DNA from: Phycisphaerales bacterium
Lineage (GTDB): Bacteria; Planctomycetota; Phycisphaerae; Phycisphaerales; UBA1924
Direction of reading: 5' to 3'
DNA length: 47,566 bases
Assembly: GCA_028284805.1 (NCBI GenBank)
Contig: JANQQZ010000156.1
Location: forward strand, 1-47,566
Positions 1 through 7,501 of the stretch are shown here, piece by piece. The translations under genes and the position numbers were made by a program. The notes under the pieces were generated by a model. It had not been told where the DNA came from. It did no database searches and saw only the letters and a program-made list of their open reading frames with translations. The number at the start of each line of letters is the position of its first letter. Within the stretch, counting starts at the first letter, position 1.

Positions 1-125
1 TCGACGTCACCTCCGACTCGACCGCCGAGGGCATCAACAAGCTGACCGTCAGCTTCGTCCCGGCTCCGGCTTCGGCTGCCCTGCTCGGCCTCGGTGGCCT
101 GGCCGCGGCCCGTCGTCGCCGCTGA
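1..125 (+). CDS. C-terminal end of a PEP-CTERM-like sorted surface protein (partial)
   Basis: Only the last 40 codons are inside the window, with codons starting at base 3 and a TGA at 123-125. The visible end reads ...LTVSFVPAPASAALLG, then LGGLAAARRRR. This is a VPAP motif, a short hydrophobic helix rich in Leu, Gly and Ala, and a terminal Arg cluster. That layout is typical of PEP-CTERM-type sorting tails in planctomycetes, where the tail is thought to hold an exported protein in the membrane until it is processed. The function of the main body cannot be told. Two hairpin terminators follow, so this is probably the last gene of its transcript. Confidence 0.8.
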   Translation, partial: DVTSDSTAEGINKLTVSFVPAPASAALLGLGGLAAARRRR

Positions 126-136
126 ACCTGATTTCT

Positions 137-240
137 CTGTCTCTCTCGCGGCCGGCTCACCGGCCGGCCGCGGGTTTGCTCGTCTTTGGGACTGCGACCC
201 GTGGGGACGAGCAACTGTCTCTCTTTGTTTCTGTCTCTCT
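137..240 (+). repeat. Three copies of the pyrimidine decamer CTGTCTCTCT
   Basis: Exact copies lie at 137-146, 215-224 and 231-240. The first precedes the terminator hairpin at 147-172 and the last two precede the hairpin at 255-280. The runs are C/U-rich on the transcribed strand. Unstructured pyrimidine-rich RNA just before a terminator could be a Rho or protein contact site, but that is inference. Simple-sequence drift is the alternative. Confidence 0.5.
147..176 (+). terminator. Hairpin terminator after the PEP-CTERM-like gene
   Basis: A 10 bp perfect stem (147-156 with 163-172) closes a 6-base loop and is followed by a short GTTT. It lies 22 bases after the stop codon. The T-run is short, so termination may be partial, which would fit the second, stronger terminator at 255-288. 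Confidence 0.65.
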
Positions 241-254
241 CTAACCTGTGGATC

Positions 255-288
255 ATCCGGCCCGTGAAAGCGGGCCGGATGGTTTTTT
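255..288 (+). terminator. Strong intrinsic terminator
   Basis: A 10 bp perfect stem (255-264 with 271-280) closes the loop TGAAAG and is followed by GGTTTTTT (281-288). This is a textbook Rho-independent terminator on the plus strand. It serves the gene ending at 125, as a backup to the hairpin at 147-172. Confidence 0.85.
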
Positions 289-290
289 GG

Positions 291-591
291 AGGTACTCGT
301 GGTCTGGGCTCGCCGCCCATGAGCCCCTGGGCGTCGAATGCCGCCCAGTCGTGTCGTGTTGATCAGGCCGTGGCTCAGCGGCGGCCCCTCCGGCTCGGCG
401 ATGCCCGCGAGGGGCACACACTCATCGTGACATTGAGATGATCGCACCTGCGTGTACCGAGCACGAGGGGACTCATACATTTCGAATACAGTTGTCTGAA
501 TTGAGCTCGCTCGATCGCAGCGGACGCGAACTCCCTGCCTGCCCTCGGCCGTATCCGGTGCATGGACAGCCCCGGCGAATAGGATCCGCCC
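291..591. other. Intergenic region upstream of the ABC permease
   Basis: About 300 bases without a convincing gene. The long frames crossing it on both strands are Arg/Ala/Pro-rich shadows of the permease frame. The permease promoter should lie here, but no clear -35/-10 pair was found. The permease ribosome site AGGA is at 581-584. Confidence 0.5.
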
Positions 592-2469
592 ATGCCCGCG
601 ATTCTCCGATACCTGCTCCGGCTCGGGCCGATCAACCCGATCACGGTCCGGCTCGTCCAGGGCGGGTCGCGGCGGCGGCGGCACCTCTACATCCGGGCGC
701 TCTACCTCGGCGCGATGATCTTGGTCCTGCTCTGGCTGCTGCTGATCAACACCGACAGCGGCAGCGGCGTGGCGGACTACCGGGCGCTCGCGGCGGCCGG
801 CGCAAGCTCGTTCGCGCTGATCGCCTACCTCCAGATTGGGCTGATCTGTGTGCTGGCCCCGGTGTTCATGGCCGGAGCGATCGCGCAGGAGGCCAGCCCG
901 AGGACGTGGGACATCCTGCTCACCACGCCCATGACGCCCGGGCAGATCGTGATGGGCAGCCTGTTCGGTCGGCTCTTCTTCATCCTCGCGCTGCTGGCGT
1001 GCTCGCTGCCGCTCTTCGCGCTCACGCAGTACTACGGCGGCGTGCCCGGGCGATCGATCTTCGCGGCGTACCTGATCGCGGGCTCGGCGGCGACGCTGGT
1101 GGGCTCGATCGCGATCGCGCTGAGCTCGAGCCGCGTCGTGGGGCGGCGCGCGGTGTTCGCGTTCTACGTCACGGTCGTGAGCTACCTCGCCGTGACGATC
1201 GGGCTCGACCGCTGGCTCGTCCAGGCGGGGCTCGGAGCAGGCGAGACCGGGCAGGGCGTGACCTGGATGACTGCCATCAACCCGTTCCTCGCGCTCAACG
1301 CGATGCTCGAGCCGACGAACTACCCGCGGGCGGACATCCACGACCCGTCGCTCTCTGCGGTGGGCCGCTTCGTGCTCGCGACGCCCGTGACCGCGTGGTG
1401 CGTGGGCAGCCTGGGGCTGAGCCTGGTGATGATGGCGGCGAGCGCGATCACGGTGCGCGCGGGCGGGCTCGCCACGATGGCGGGCGGATCGAGCTCCGTC
1501 CCGCTGCACCGGCGGCTGATGAACCGATCGGTGAAGGACGGCGAGGAGCACCGCGCGCCCCGTCAGGTCTGGAACAACCCGGTCGCGTGGCGCGAGGCCG
1601 CGGCGAGGAACTCGACACTCGCACGGATCATTGCGCGGTGGTCGTTCGTCGCCCTCGGGCTCGCGTGGGGCATCGGGCTCGTGGTGATGTATCACACCGG
1701 GAGCATGACAGCCGACTCGTTCCGCCTCGCGCTCGCCACGACCGTGCTGGGCGAGCTGGCGGTCACCACGCTCGTCGCGATCAACATGAGCGCGACCGCG
1801 ATCAGCCGCGAGCGCGAGGACGGCACGCTCGACCTGCTGCTCACCACACCCCTGACCGCCTCGGCATACCTGAACGGCAAGCTCCGCGGGCTGATCACCT
1901 ACCTGCTGCCTCTGATCCTGGTGCCCGTCGTGACCATCGGGATCGCGGGGGGCTACGCCTGGCTGGGCGGCGTGCAGGAGTGGGACGCCGCGGTGGTCTC
2001 GGGCACGGTCGGGCAGACCCCGATCGACTTCCCCGTGGTGCTGCCCGAGTCGGTGCTGGTCTCGGGCGTGATCGCGGTGGCGTTCATCGCGTGCTGCGTG
2101 ATGATCGGGCTGAACTTCTCGCTTCGGAGCAAGGGCACACTCGCCTCGGTGATCGCGGCGGTGGGCGTGATCGCGGTGGTCGCCGGCTCGCTCGGACTCT
2201 GCGGGTTCCTGTCGGCGGACAGCATCCCGACGATCGGCCCGGCGCTGGCGGCCTTCAGCCCGGCGAGCGCCGTGCGCGCCATGGTCGACCCGCAGAGCGG
2301 CTTCCTGGGCACCCTCAGCGAACGCCCGAGCCTGGGCGCGGCGCGCGTGAGCCTGATCATCGGCTCGTTCGTCGCTGCCGCGGGCTACGTGACCGCGGTC
2401 TATGCCATCCACGCGCACATGGTGCGAAACTTCGACTTCACCGTGCGCAAGCTGGCGGGGATGAGATAG
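592..2469 (+). CDS. ABC-2 type transporter permease, internally duplicated
   Basis: A 625-residue membrane protein with many hydrophobic segments (for example residues about 38-52, 75-98 and 125-145). It resembles ABC-2 permeases, which form the channel of ABC exporters. The family signature appears twice: TWDILLTTPMTP at residues 105-116 after an acidic QE, and DGTLDLLLTTPLTA at 410-423 after REREDGT. The chain therefore looks like two ABC-2 half-permeases fused head to tail. The start is supported by AGGA seven bases upstream. No ATPase partner lies next to it: the gene to the right is convergent, ending 3 bases away, and the gene to the left is sealed off by terminators. The substrate is unknown. 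Confidence 0.85.
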   Translation: MPAILRYLLRLGPINPITVRLVQGGSRRRRHLYIRALYLGAMILVLLWLLLINTDSGSGVADYRALAAAGASSFALIAYLQIGLICVLAPVFMAGAIAQEASPRTWDILLTTPMTPGQIVMGSLFGRLFFILALLACSLPLFALTQYYGGVPGRSIFAAYLIAGSAATLVGSIAIALSSSRVVGRRAVFAFYVTVVSYLAVTIGLDRWLVQAGLGAGETGQGVTWMTAINPFLALNAMLEPTNYPRADIHDPSLSAVGRFVLATPVTAWCVGSLGLSLVMMAASAITVRAGGLATMAGGSSSVPLHRRLMNRSVKDGEEHRAPRQVWNNPVAWREAAARNSTLARIIARWSFVALGLAWGIGLVVMYHTGSMTADSFRLALATTVLGELAVTTLVAINMSATAISREREDGTLDLLLTTPLTASAYLNGKLRGLITYLLPLILVPVVTIGIAGGYAWLGGVQEWDAAVVSGTVGQTPIDFPVVLPESVLVSGVIAVAFIACCVMIGLNFSLRSKGTLASVIAAVGVIAVVAGSLGLCGFLSADSIPTIGPALAAFSPASAVRAMVDPQSGFLGTLSERPSLGAARVSLIIGSFVAAAGYVTAVYAIHAHMVRNFDFTVRKLAGMR

Positions 2470-2472
2470 CAG

Positions 2473-4470
2473 CTACTCCCGCACGGACTTCAGCGTGCCG
2501 AAGGGCATGGTCAGGGTGCTCTGGATCGGGAAGCCGTCGTCGCCCAGGGTGACCTCGGCGGTCATCTGGCCGAACTCGGCGGTCATGGTCGAGCGGTAGG
2601 TCGCCTCGCTCGTGCGCTCGATGACGACGGGCGTGGTGCTGAGCTGCCAGCCCGGGAATCCGAAGGACGCGAGCTCGCCCTCGACAGAGTCGCCGATGGC
2701 CAGGCCCAGTCTTTCAAGGGTGAAGAATTCGACGGAGGTGTTGGGCCCGCTCGGGATTGTGCCCGTGTTGCGGTCGAGGGACTGGGTGTCGTCGCCTTTG
2801 ACGGCGGTGATCGCGTCGGCGCCAAAGCTGTAGCGGGCGTCGTACGTCGCGTTGCGGAGCGGGACGTGCCTGGCGGCGATCGGCTCGCGATCGGGCGAGA
2901 GCTCGTAGACCGTGAGAGCCGGGGGCTGCATGCCCCCCGCCGGGTTGAAGTGCACATAGAGGTTGAGCCCCTCGTCGGTGCGGGTGAGCGTGAAGGTCTC
3001 GGTGCCCGCGTCGAACTCACCCCACTTCAGTGCGTACGCGCCCGTGGTCACGACCTCGCCCTCGATCGCGATGCCCTTGGCTTCCCACAGTTCCGCGGAG
3101 TCGACCCGGCGGGTGTTCTCGATCCTGGAAGCAGTGGCTTCCGCGAGCGCCAAGGACTTCAGCTTGTCGAGCCTGACCCCGTTCAGATACTCGCCTTTGT
3201 GGATCACCGCCTCGATCGAATCGAGGTTCGCGAGATCGTCGAGCGGGTTGCCGGCGAGCAGCACGAAAGACGCGTCGGCACCCGGCTTGATGCTGCCGAA
3301 TCGGTCATCGACGCCGAAGACCAGCGCGGGGATGAGCGTTGCGGCCTGCAGGGCCTCGGTGTTGGTCATGCCCGCCTCGGTGAGGTTCGCGATCTCGTCG
3401 TGCAGGCTCGACCCCGCGAAGACGTAGGGGTTGGCCAGATCGGTGCCTGCGATGATGGTCACGCCTGCTTGGTGCAGAGCGGCGAGGGCCTGGGTCATCA
3501 TGGGGCGGTACTCGCGGAAGACGGCGGCGCCCTCCTCGTAGCCGGGTATCGACCAGAACTGCATCATCGACTCGGGGATGAAACGCAGGCGGGGGTCGTC
3601 GGGGTCGGGGTCGCCCGCCTGCATGATGCCGTCGTAGACGACGAGTGTCGGGCAGTGGACGACGCCGGTGGCGGCGGCGCGCTCTGCCATCGCGGCGATC
3701 GCCTCGGGTGTCGCCCCGTCGATGCGGGGCCAGGGATTGATCGCCTGCTCGATGAGCGAGCGGTCGTCGCGCGTGCGCCCCGGGATCTCGACCGCCTCGG
3801 GCACGCCGGTCATGTGCTCGATGGTGCGCATGCCCGCCTCGGCGGCCTCCCAGAGCGTGACCGAGGGAGGCACGTGCCCCACGGTCATCAGGCCCAGCTT
3901 GTTGGCCTCGTCGCACGCGGCGCGGAACGAGTCGGCGTCGAGCTTGCTGTAGAGCTTGATCTGATCGACGCCCGCCTCGTGGAGCTTGCGGACAGCGGCG
4001 CGGGCCTCCTCGGGCGTTTCGACGGCCTCGCTGAAGGGCCAGACGGGCGGGTTGCCGTCGATGATCGCGCCGGTCACCAGCAGGTCGGGCCCGGTCAACG
4101 AGCCCTGCCCGATCCGGTCGCGGAGGGAGAGGATGTACTCGGTATCGGCGCCGAGGTCTCGCGCGAGCACGACGCCATGAGCGAGCAGCAGCGGCGCGAA
4201 GGTCTCGGGCGACGCGGAGAGGTGGACATGGCTGTCGATCAGCCCGGGCATGGCGTACAGCCCTCGCCCGTCGATGACACGGTCGCGGGCGTCGATCGCG
4301 ATGTTGTCGGTCACCGCCTCGATCGTGCCGTCGACGACCGTGATGACGCGATTTTCGAGGATGGTGCCGGATCCGATGTCGATCACGTCGACGCCGACGA
4401 CGCTCAGGCGCTGGGCAAGCGACGAACCGGCGGCGATCGCGCAGCACAGCGAGATGGTCACAATCTTCAT
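2473..4470 (-). CDS. Secreted amidohydrolase (imidazolonepropionase-like family)
   Basis: A 665-residue metal-dependent hydrolase of the amidohydrolase superfamily. An N-terminal signal peptide (residues 1-20, ending SSLAQ) predicts export. The metal site can be followed: HVH at 81-83, Lys 172 in KLYSK, His 199 in GHVPP, His 219 in EHMTG and Asp 344 in GTDLANP. After the TIM-barrel part, which ends near 430, there is a C-terminal extension of about 220 residues that I do not recognise. The start has a GGAGG site about 7 bases upstream. It lies 24 bases after the rpoN stop on the same strand, so it is probably the last gene of a recR-rpoN transcript. The substrate is not predictable; other family members hydrolyse cyclic amides or dipeptides. 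Confidence 0.85.
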   Translation of the reverse strand: MKIVTISLCCAIAAGSSLAQRLSVVGVDVIDIGSGTILENRVITVVDGTIEAVTDNIAIDARDRVIDGRGLYAMPGLIDSHVHLSASPETFAPLLLAHGVVLARDLGADTEYILSLRDRIGQGSLTGPDLLVTGAIIDGNPPVWPFSEAVETPEEARAAVRKLHEAGVDQIKLYSKLDADSFRAACDEANKLGLMTVGHVPPSVTLWEAAEAGMRTIEHMTGVPEAVEIPGRTRDDRSLIEQAINPWPRIDGATPEAIAAMAERAAATGVVHCPTLVVYDGIMQAGDPDPDDPRLRFIPESMMQFWSIPGYEEGAAVFREYRPMMTQALAALHQAGVTIIAGTDLANPYVFAGSSLHDEIANLTEAGMTNTEALQAATLIPALVFGVDDRFGSIKPGADASFVLLAGNPLDDLANLDSIEAVIHKGEYLNGVRLDKLKSLALAEATASRIENTRRVDSAELWEAKGIAIEGEVVTTGAYALKWGEFDAGTETFTLTRTDEGLNLYVHFNPAGGMQPPALTVYELSPDREPIAARHVPLRNATYDARYSFGADAITAVKGDDTQSLDRNTGTIPSGPNTSVEFFTLERLGLAIGDSVEGELASFGFPGWQLSTTPVVIERTSEATYRSTMTAEFGQMTAEVTLGDDGFPIQSTLTMPFGTLKSVRE

Positions 4471-4494
4471 GCGGGGTCCTCCCTCCGAGTGAGT

Positions 4495-6018
4495 CTACTC
4501 GAAGGTCTTTCGGAGTCGGGCGCTCGGGATGTCGAGCTGGCCCCGGTACTTTGCGACGGTCCGTCGCGCGATCTCGATGCCGCGGTCCTTCAGGGCCTTG
4601 GCGAGCGCGTCGTCGGACAGGGGCTTGGCCTTGTCCTCGGCGTCGACGATCTCGCGCAGGGCGGCCTTGACCGCGTCGTAGCTGACCTCCTCGCCCGACT
4701 CGGTCGCGAGACCACCCGTGAAGAAGCCCCGCAGGGGCACGATGCCCCGGGGGGTCTGGACGTGCTTGTCCGCAACCGCGCGGCTCACGGTCGCGACGTG
4801 CACACCGAGCTGCTCGGCGACCTGCGTCATGGGCAGGGGCTTGAGCTGCTCGGGCCCGTAGTCGAAGTAGTCCCGCTGGGCGTCGACGACGACCCGCAGA
4901 ACCCGGAGCACGGTGCTCGCCCTCTGGTTAACAGCGTCGATGAGCCACTGCGCGTTGGCCACGTTCGTGCGCACGAAATCGCGGTCCTTCTTCTCCAGGC
5001 TCTTGTCCTGCGCGAGCTTCGCGTACTCCTGGTTCACACGGAGATTGGCGTGGCGCCGGTCGGTCAGATAGGCGATGTAGGCGTCCTGCTCCTCGTCGTA
5101 CTCGACGACGGCGTCGGGCATGACGAACTCGCTCCGCGTCGGCGCGAGCGCACGGGCCGGGGCGAGGCTCAGGCGACGCATGAACTCCATCGCGTGCTTG
5201 ATGCCGTCCATCGAGAGCCCCGTCGCCTCGGCGATCTTGGGCAGACGGTTCTGCGACAGGTCGTCGAGGTGCGACTCGATCAACGTGCGCACGTGCGCGA
5301 GCAGCTCGGCGTCGCGCTCCCCGGGCTCGTCCTCGATCGCGTCGAGCTGGAGCAGCAGGCACTCTCGCGTATCGCGGGCGGCGGTCCCGGGCGGGGCGAC
5401 GAGGAGCTGCACCGCACCCAGCGCGTCTTCCAGCATCGCTTCGGATACGCCCAGGTTCGCCGGTGCTTTCTCGGCGACTTCTGACAGCGGGACCCTGAGG
5501 TAGCCGTCCTCATCGAGGGAGCCGATGAGGAGTGCGCCCGCCTTGAGCGTCGCCTCGTCGACGTCGGCCAGTCGCCACTGGTCCATGAGCTGGTCTTGGA
5601 GCGTGCCCTGGCGCGCGGGGGCCTGGGCCATCGCCTCGGCTCGTGCGTCGGGCTCGCCTTCGAGGCGCGAGCTCGCCCGCCCCGTGTCGCTCTCGCGGAA
5701 GCGGTCGGCCGCGGCTGACGAGTCGAACTCGTTCTCCACGATGTCGGGCACGTCGCTCGTGAACTCGTCGAGGCGTTCGAAGCTGTCGCTCTCGGGGTCG
5801 TGATCGGCGTGGTCGTCGGCGCGCTCGGGCGCGTCCAGCTCGTCGCGCTCGGGCTCGGCGAGCTCGAGCGTGATGTTGCCCTCGAGCTCCTGCTCGATGC
5901 GCTCCTCCAGCTCCGCGAGCGGCAGCTGCAGGATCTCCATCGACTGGATCACCCGCGGCGCCAGCTTCATCGACTGGCCGAGCTTCATCGACTGCGACTG
6001 GTTGAAGTGCATCGACAC
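4495..6018 (-). CDS. rpoN: RNA polymerase sigma-54 factor
   Basis: A 507-residue sigma-54 protein, which directs RNA polymerase to -24/-12 promoters and needs an AAA+ activator. Region I is clear at the N-terminus (QSMKLGQSMKLAPRVIQSM, then EILQLPLAELEERIEQEL). An acidic region II follows, then the core-binding domain, a helix-turn-helix with LGVHVATVSRAV, and the RpoN box ARRTVAKYR at 484-492. The start is GTG at 6018, with GGAG eight bases upstream inside the end of recR. ATG at 6012 is the alternative. Only two bases separate it from recR, suggesting translational coupling. No bacterial enhancer-binding protein was recognised in the window. Confidence 0.96.
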   Translation of the reverse strand: MSMHFNQSQSMKLGQSMKLAPRVIQSMEILQLPLAELEERIEQELEGNITLELAEPERDELDAPERADDHADHDPESDSFERLDEFTSDVPDIVENEFDSSAAADRFRESDTGRASSRLEGEPDARAEAMAQAPARQGTLQDQLMDQWRLADVDEATLKAGALLIGSLDEDGYLRVPLSEVAEKAPANLGVSEAMLEDALGAVQLLVAPPGTAARDTRECLLLQLDAIEDEPGERDAELLAHVRTLIESHLDDLSQNRLPKIAEATGLSMDGIKHAMEFMRRLSLAPARALAPTRSEFVMPDAVVEYDEEQDAYIAYLTDRRHANLRVNQEYAKLAQDKSLEKKDRDFVRTNVANAQWLIDAVNQRASTVLRVLRVVVDAQRDYFDYGPEQLKPLPMTQVAEQLGVHVATVSRAVADKHVQTPRGIVPLRGFFTGGLATESGEEVSYDAVKAALREIVDAEDKAKPLSDDALAKALKDRGIEIARRTVAKYRGQLDIPSARLRKTFE

Positions 6019-6020
6019 GC

Positions 6021-6725
6021 TTAGGGCTCCGCCACCCGCACCCGGCCCTCGATCGCATCGGCAAGCACCGCCTTGCTCGCCAGCTGCATCGACCAGCCCG
6101 CGGGCAGGCCCCGGGCGAGCCTGCTGATCGTCACGCCTGTGCCGGCGAGGCGGTCCATGAGCAAGAGCGAGGTGCCGTCACCCTCGACGGTCGGGTTCAT
6201 TCCCAGGATGACCTCGGTGATGCGCACGCCTCCCGCGTTGGCCCCGGGCTTTCTGATTCGCTCCACCAGTTCGGCCAGGGTCAGGTCCTCGGGGCCCACG
6301 CCGTCGAGCGGGCTCAGGCTCCCCAGCAGCACGTGGTAGAGCCCGCGGTACATGCCCGCCTGCTCAAGCGCGATCAGGTCTTTCGGCTGCTCAACGACCA
6401 GCACCGTGCCGCGGTCGCGCGCATCGTCGCAGCAGATCGGGCACGGGTCGGCCTCGGTGAGGTTGGAGCACACCGAGCAATGCCCGATGGCCCGCTTCAC
6501 GTCGGCAATCGCCTGGGCGAGGCGGTCGGCGTCTTCACGATCGTGCTTCAGGACGTGGAAGGCCAGCCGCTCTGCGCTCCGCCTGCCGATGCCCGGGAGC
6601 CTTGTCAGCTCGGCCAGCAGACGCTCGACGGGCGCTGGATACGCGAGCGACCGCTTGACGCGGGCGGGGTCCGATCCGCCGCCGCGGGATCCGTCCCTCG
6701 GGGTGTGGCCTTCCGTGTCTGCCAT
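6021..6725 (-). CDS. recR: Recombination mediator protein RecR
   Basis: RecR acts with RecO (and RecF) to load RecA on gapped DNA. Taken from the ATG at 6725 it has 234 residues. A GTG at 6746 would add seven residues (MLGYHDQ) with no family support. Visible parts: YPAPVERLLAELTRLPGIG with the helix-hairpin-helix continuing RRSAERLAFH, a C4 zinc site CSVC...CPIC, and a Toprim domain with VVEQPKD, GLYHVLLGSLSPLDG and ILGMNPTVEGD. There is an extra N-terminal stretch of about 25 Gly/Arg/Asp-rich residues compared with E. coli RecR. It is the first gene of a leftward group with rpoN and is divergent from the phosphatase gene. Confidence 0.96.
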   Translation of the reverse strand: MADTEGHTPRDGSRGGGSDPARVKRSLAYPAPVERLLAELTRLPGIGRRSAERLAFHVLKHDREDADRLAQAIADVKRAIGHCSVCSNLTEADPCPICCDDARDRGTVLVVEQPKDLIALEQAGMYRGLYHVLLGSLSPLDGVGPEDLTLAELVERIRKPGANAGGVRITEVILGMNPTVEGDGTSLLLMDRLAGTGVTISRLARGLPAGWSMQLASKAVLADAIEGRVRVAEP

Positions 6726-6760
6726 CTGGTCATGGTAACCGAGCACCTAGCATCCCGCCT

Positions 6761-7501
6761 ATGGATGACGCCGGATCATCGCATCGGCTGACGCGGGTCG
6801 TGCTGATCGTGCTCGCGCTCGCGGCCCTGGGCTGGTACCTGCGGTTCGGCGTGCGCGATCACGTGTGGGCCCGCAACTTCGCGGTCGTCACGCCCGGCGA
6901 GGTCTACCGCTCTGGGCGGCTCACCCCCACCGCGACCGCGCGCGTGGTCGAGAACCGTGGTATCAAGACGATCATTGACCTCGGCGCGTACCACCCGGGC
7001 TCGATCGAGGAGCGCAGAGCCCAGCGCGCCGCCGAGGCCCTGGGCGTGACCCGCTACCGACTCGACCTGGAGGGCGACGCGACCGGGAACCCGAACGAGT
7101 ACGCGCACGCGCTGCGTCTCGTGAACGATCCCGCCAACCGCCCCGTGCTCGTGCACTGCGCCGCGGGCAGCGAGCGGACGGGCTGCTTCGTCGCACTCTA
7201 CCGCGCCCAGGAGAGCGATACGCCGGTCGTCGACGCCCTCGACGATCTCATGGACGAGGCCCAGAACTACCGCGATAGCACCCAGCCCGATCTGCGCACG
7301 ATGCTGGAGGTGTGGGGCGACCGGATTCTCGAGGCGGTGCGCACGGGCGAGGACGTGCGCGGCATCGAGCCGACGTCCGTGCCCTCACCGATCACCAACA
7401 CAGACGGGCTGACGCCCGACGACCCGCGGTACGACGCCGACTCACCCCACAAGGGCGAGGTCCCCGTGCCGACGGACGCGGCGGCGGAAGACGCGGCCTG
7501 A
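6761..7501 (+). CDS. Membrane-anchored tyrosine / dual-specificity phosphatase-like protein
   Basis: A 246-residue protein with one N-terminal membrane helix (about residues 11-28) and a cysteine-phosphatase domain. The active-site loop is HCAAGSERTG, with His 132, Cys 133 and Arg 139 giving the HCx5R signature. GEVYRSGRLT and the IKTIIDLG strand are also typical of this fold. The C-terminal 60 residues are acidic and Pro-rich and probably disordered. No strong ribosome site precedes the ATG, and the gap to the divergent recR is only 35 bases, so it may be leaderless. Its TGA overlaps the ATG of the next gene by one base, so the two are likely translated together. The substrate (protein, lipid or sugar phosphate) is unknown. 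Confidence 0.85.
   Translation: MDDAGSSHRLTRVVLIVLALAALGWYLRFGVRDHVWARNFAVVTPGEVYRSGRLTPTATARVVENRGIKTIIDLGAYHPGSIEERRAQRAAEALGVTRYRLDLEGDATGNPNEYAHALRLVNDPANRPVLVHCAAGSERTGCFVALYRAQESDTPVVDALDDLMDEAQNYRDSTQPDLRTMLEVWGDRILEAVRTGEDVRGIEPTSVPSPITNTDGLTPDDPRYDADSPHKGEVPVPTDAAAEDAA

Noticed and set aside
290-324. GGAGG followed by GTG and a seven-codon frame after the second terminator
   Set aside because: Too short, no conserved meaning, and it is far from the next gene.
253-5484. Very long open frames opposite the permease, amidohydrolase and rpoN genes (up to 872 codons)
   Set aside because: They are Arg/Ala/Gly/His-rich, lack signal or domain features and lie exactly opposite well-supported genes; such frames are expected in high-GC DNA.
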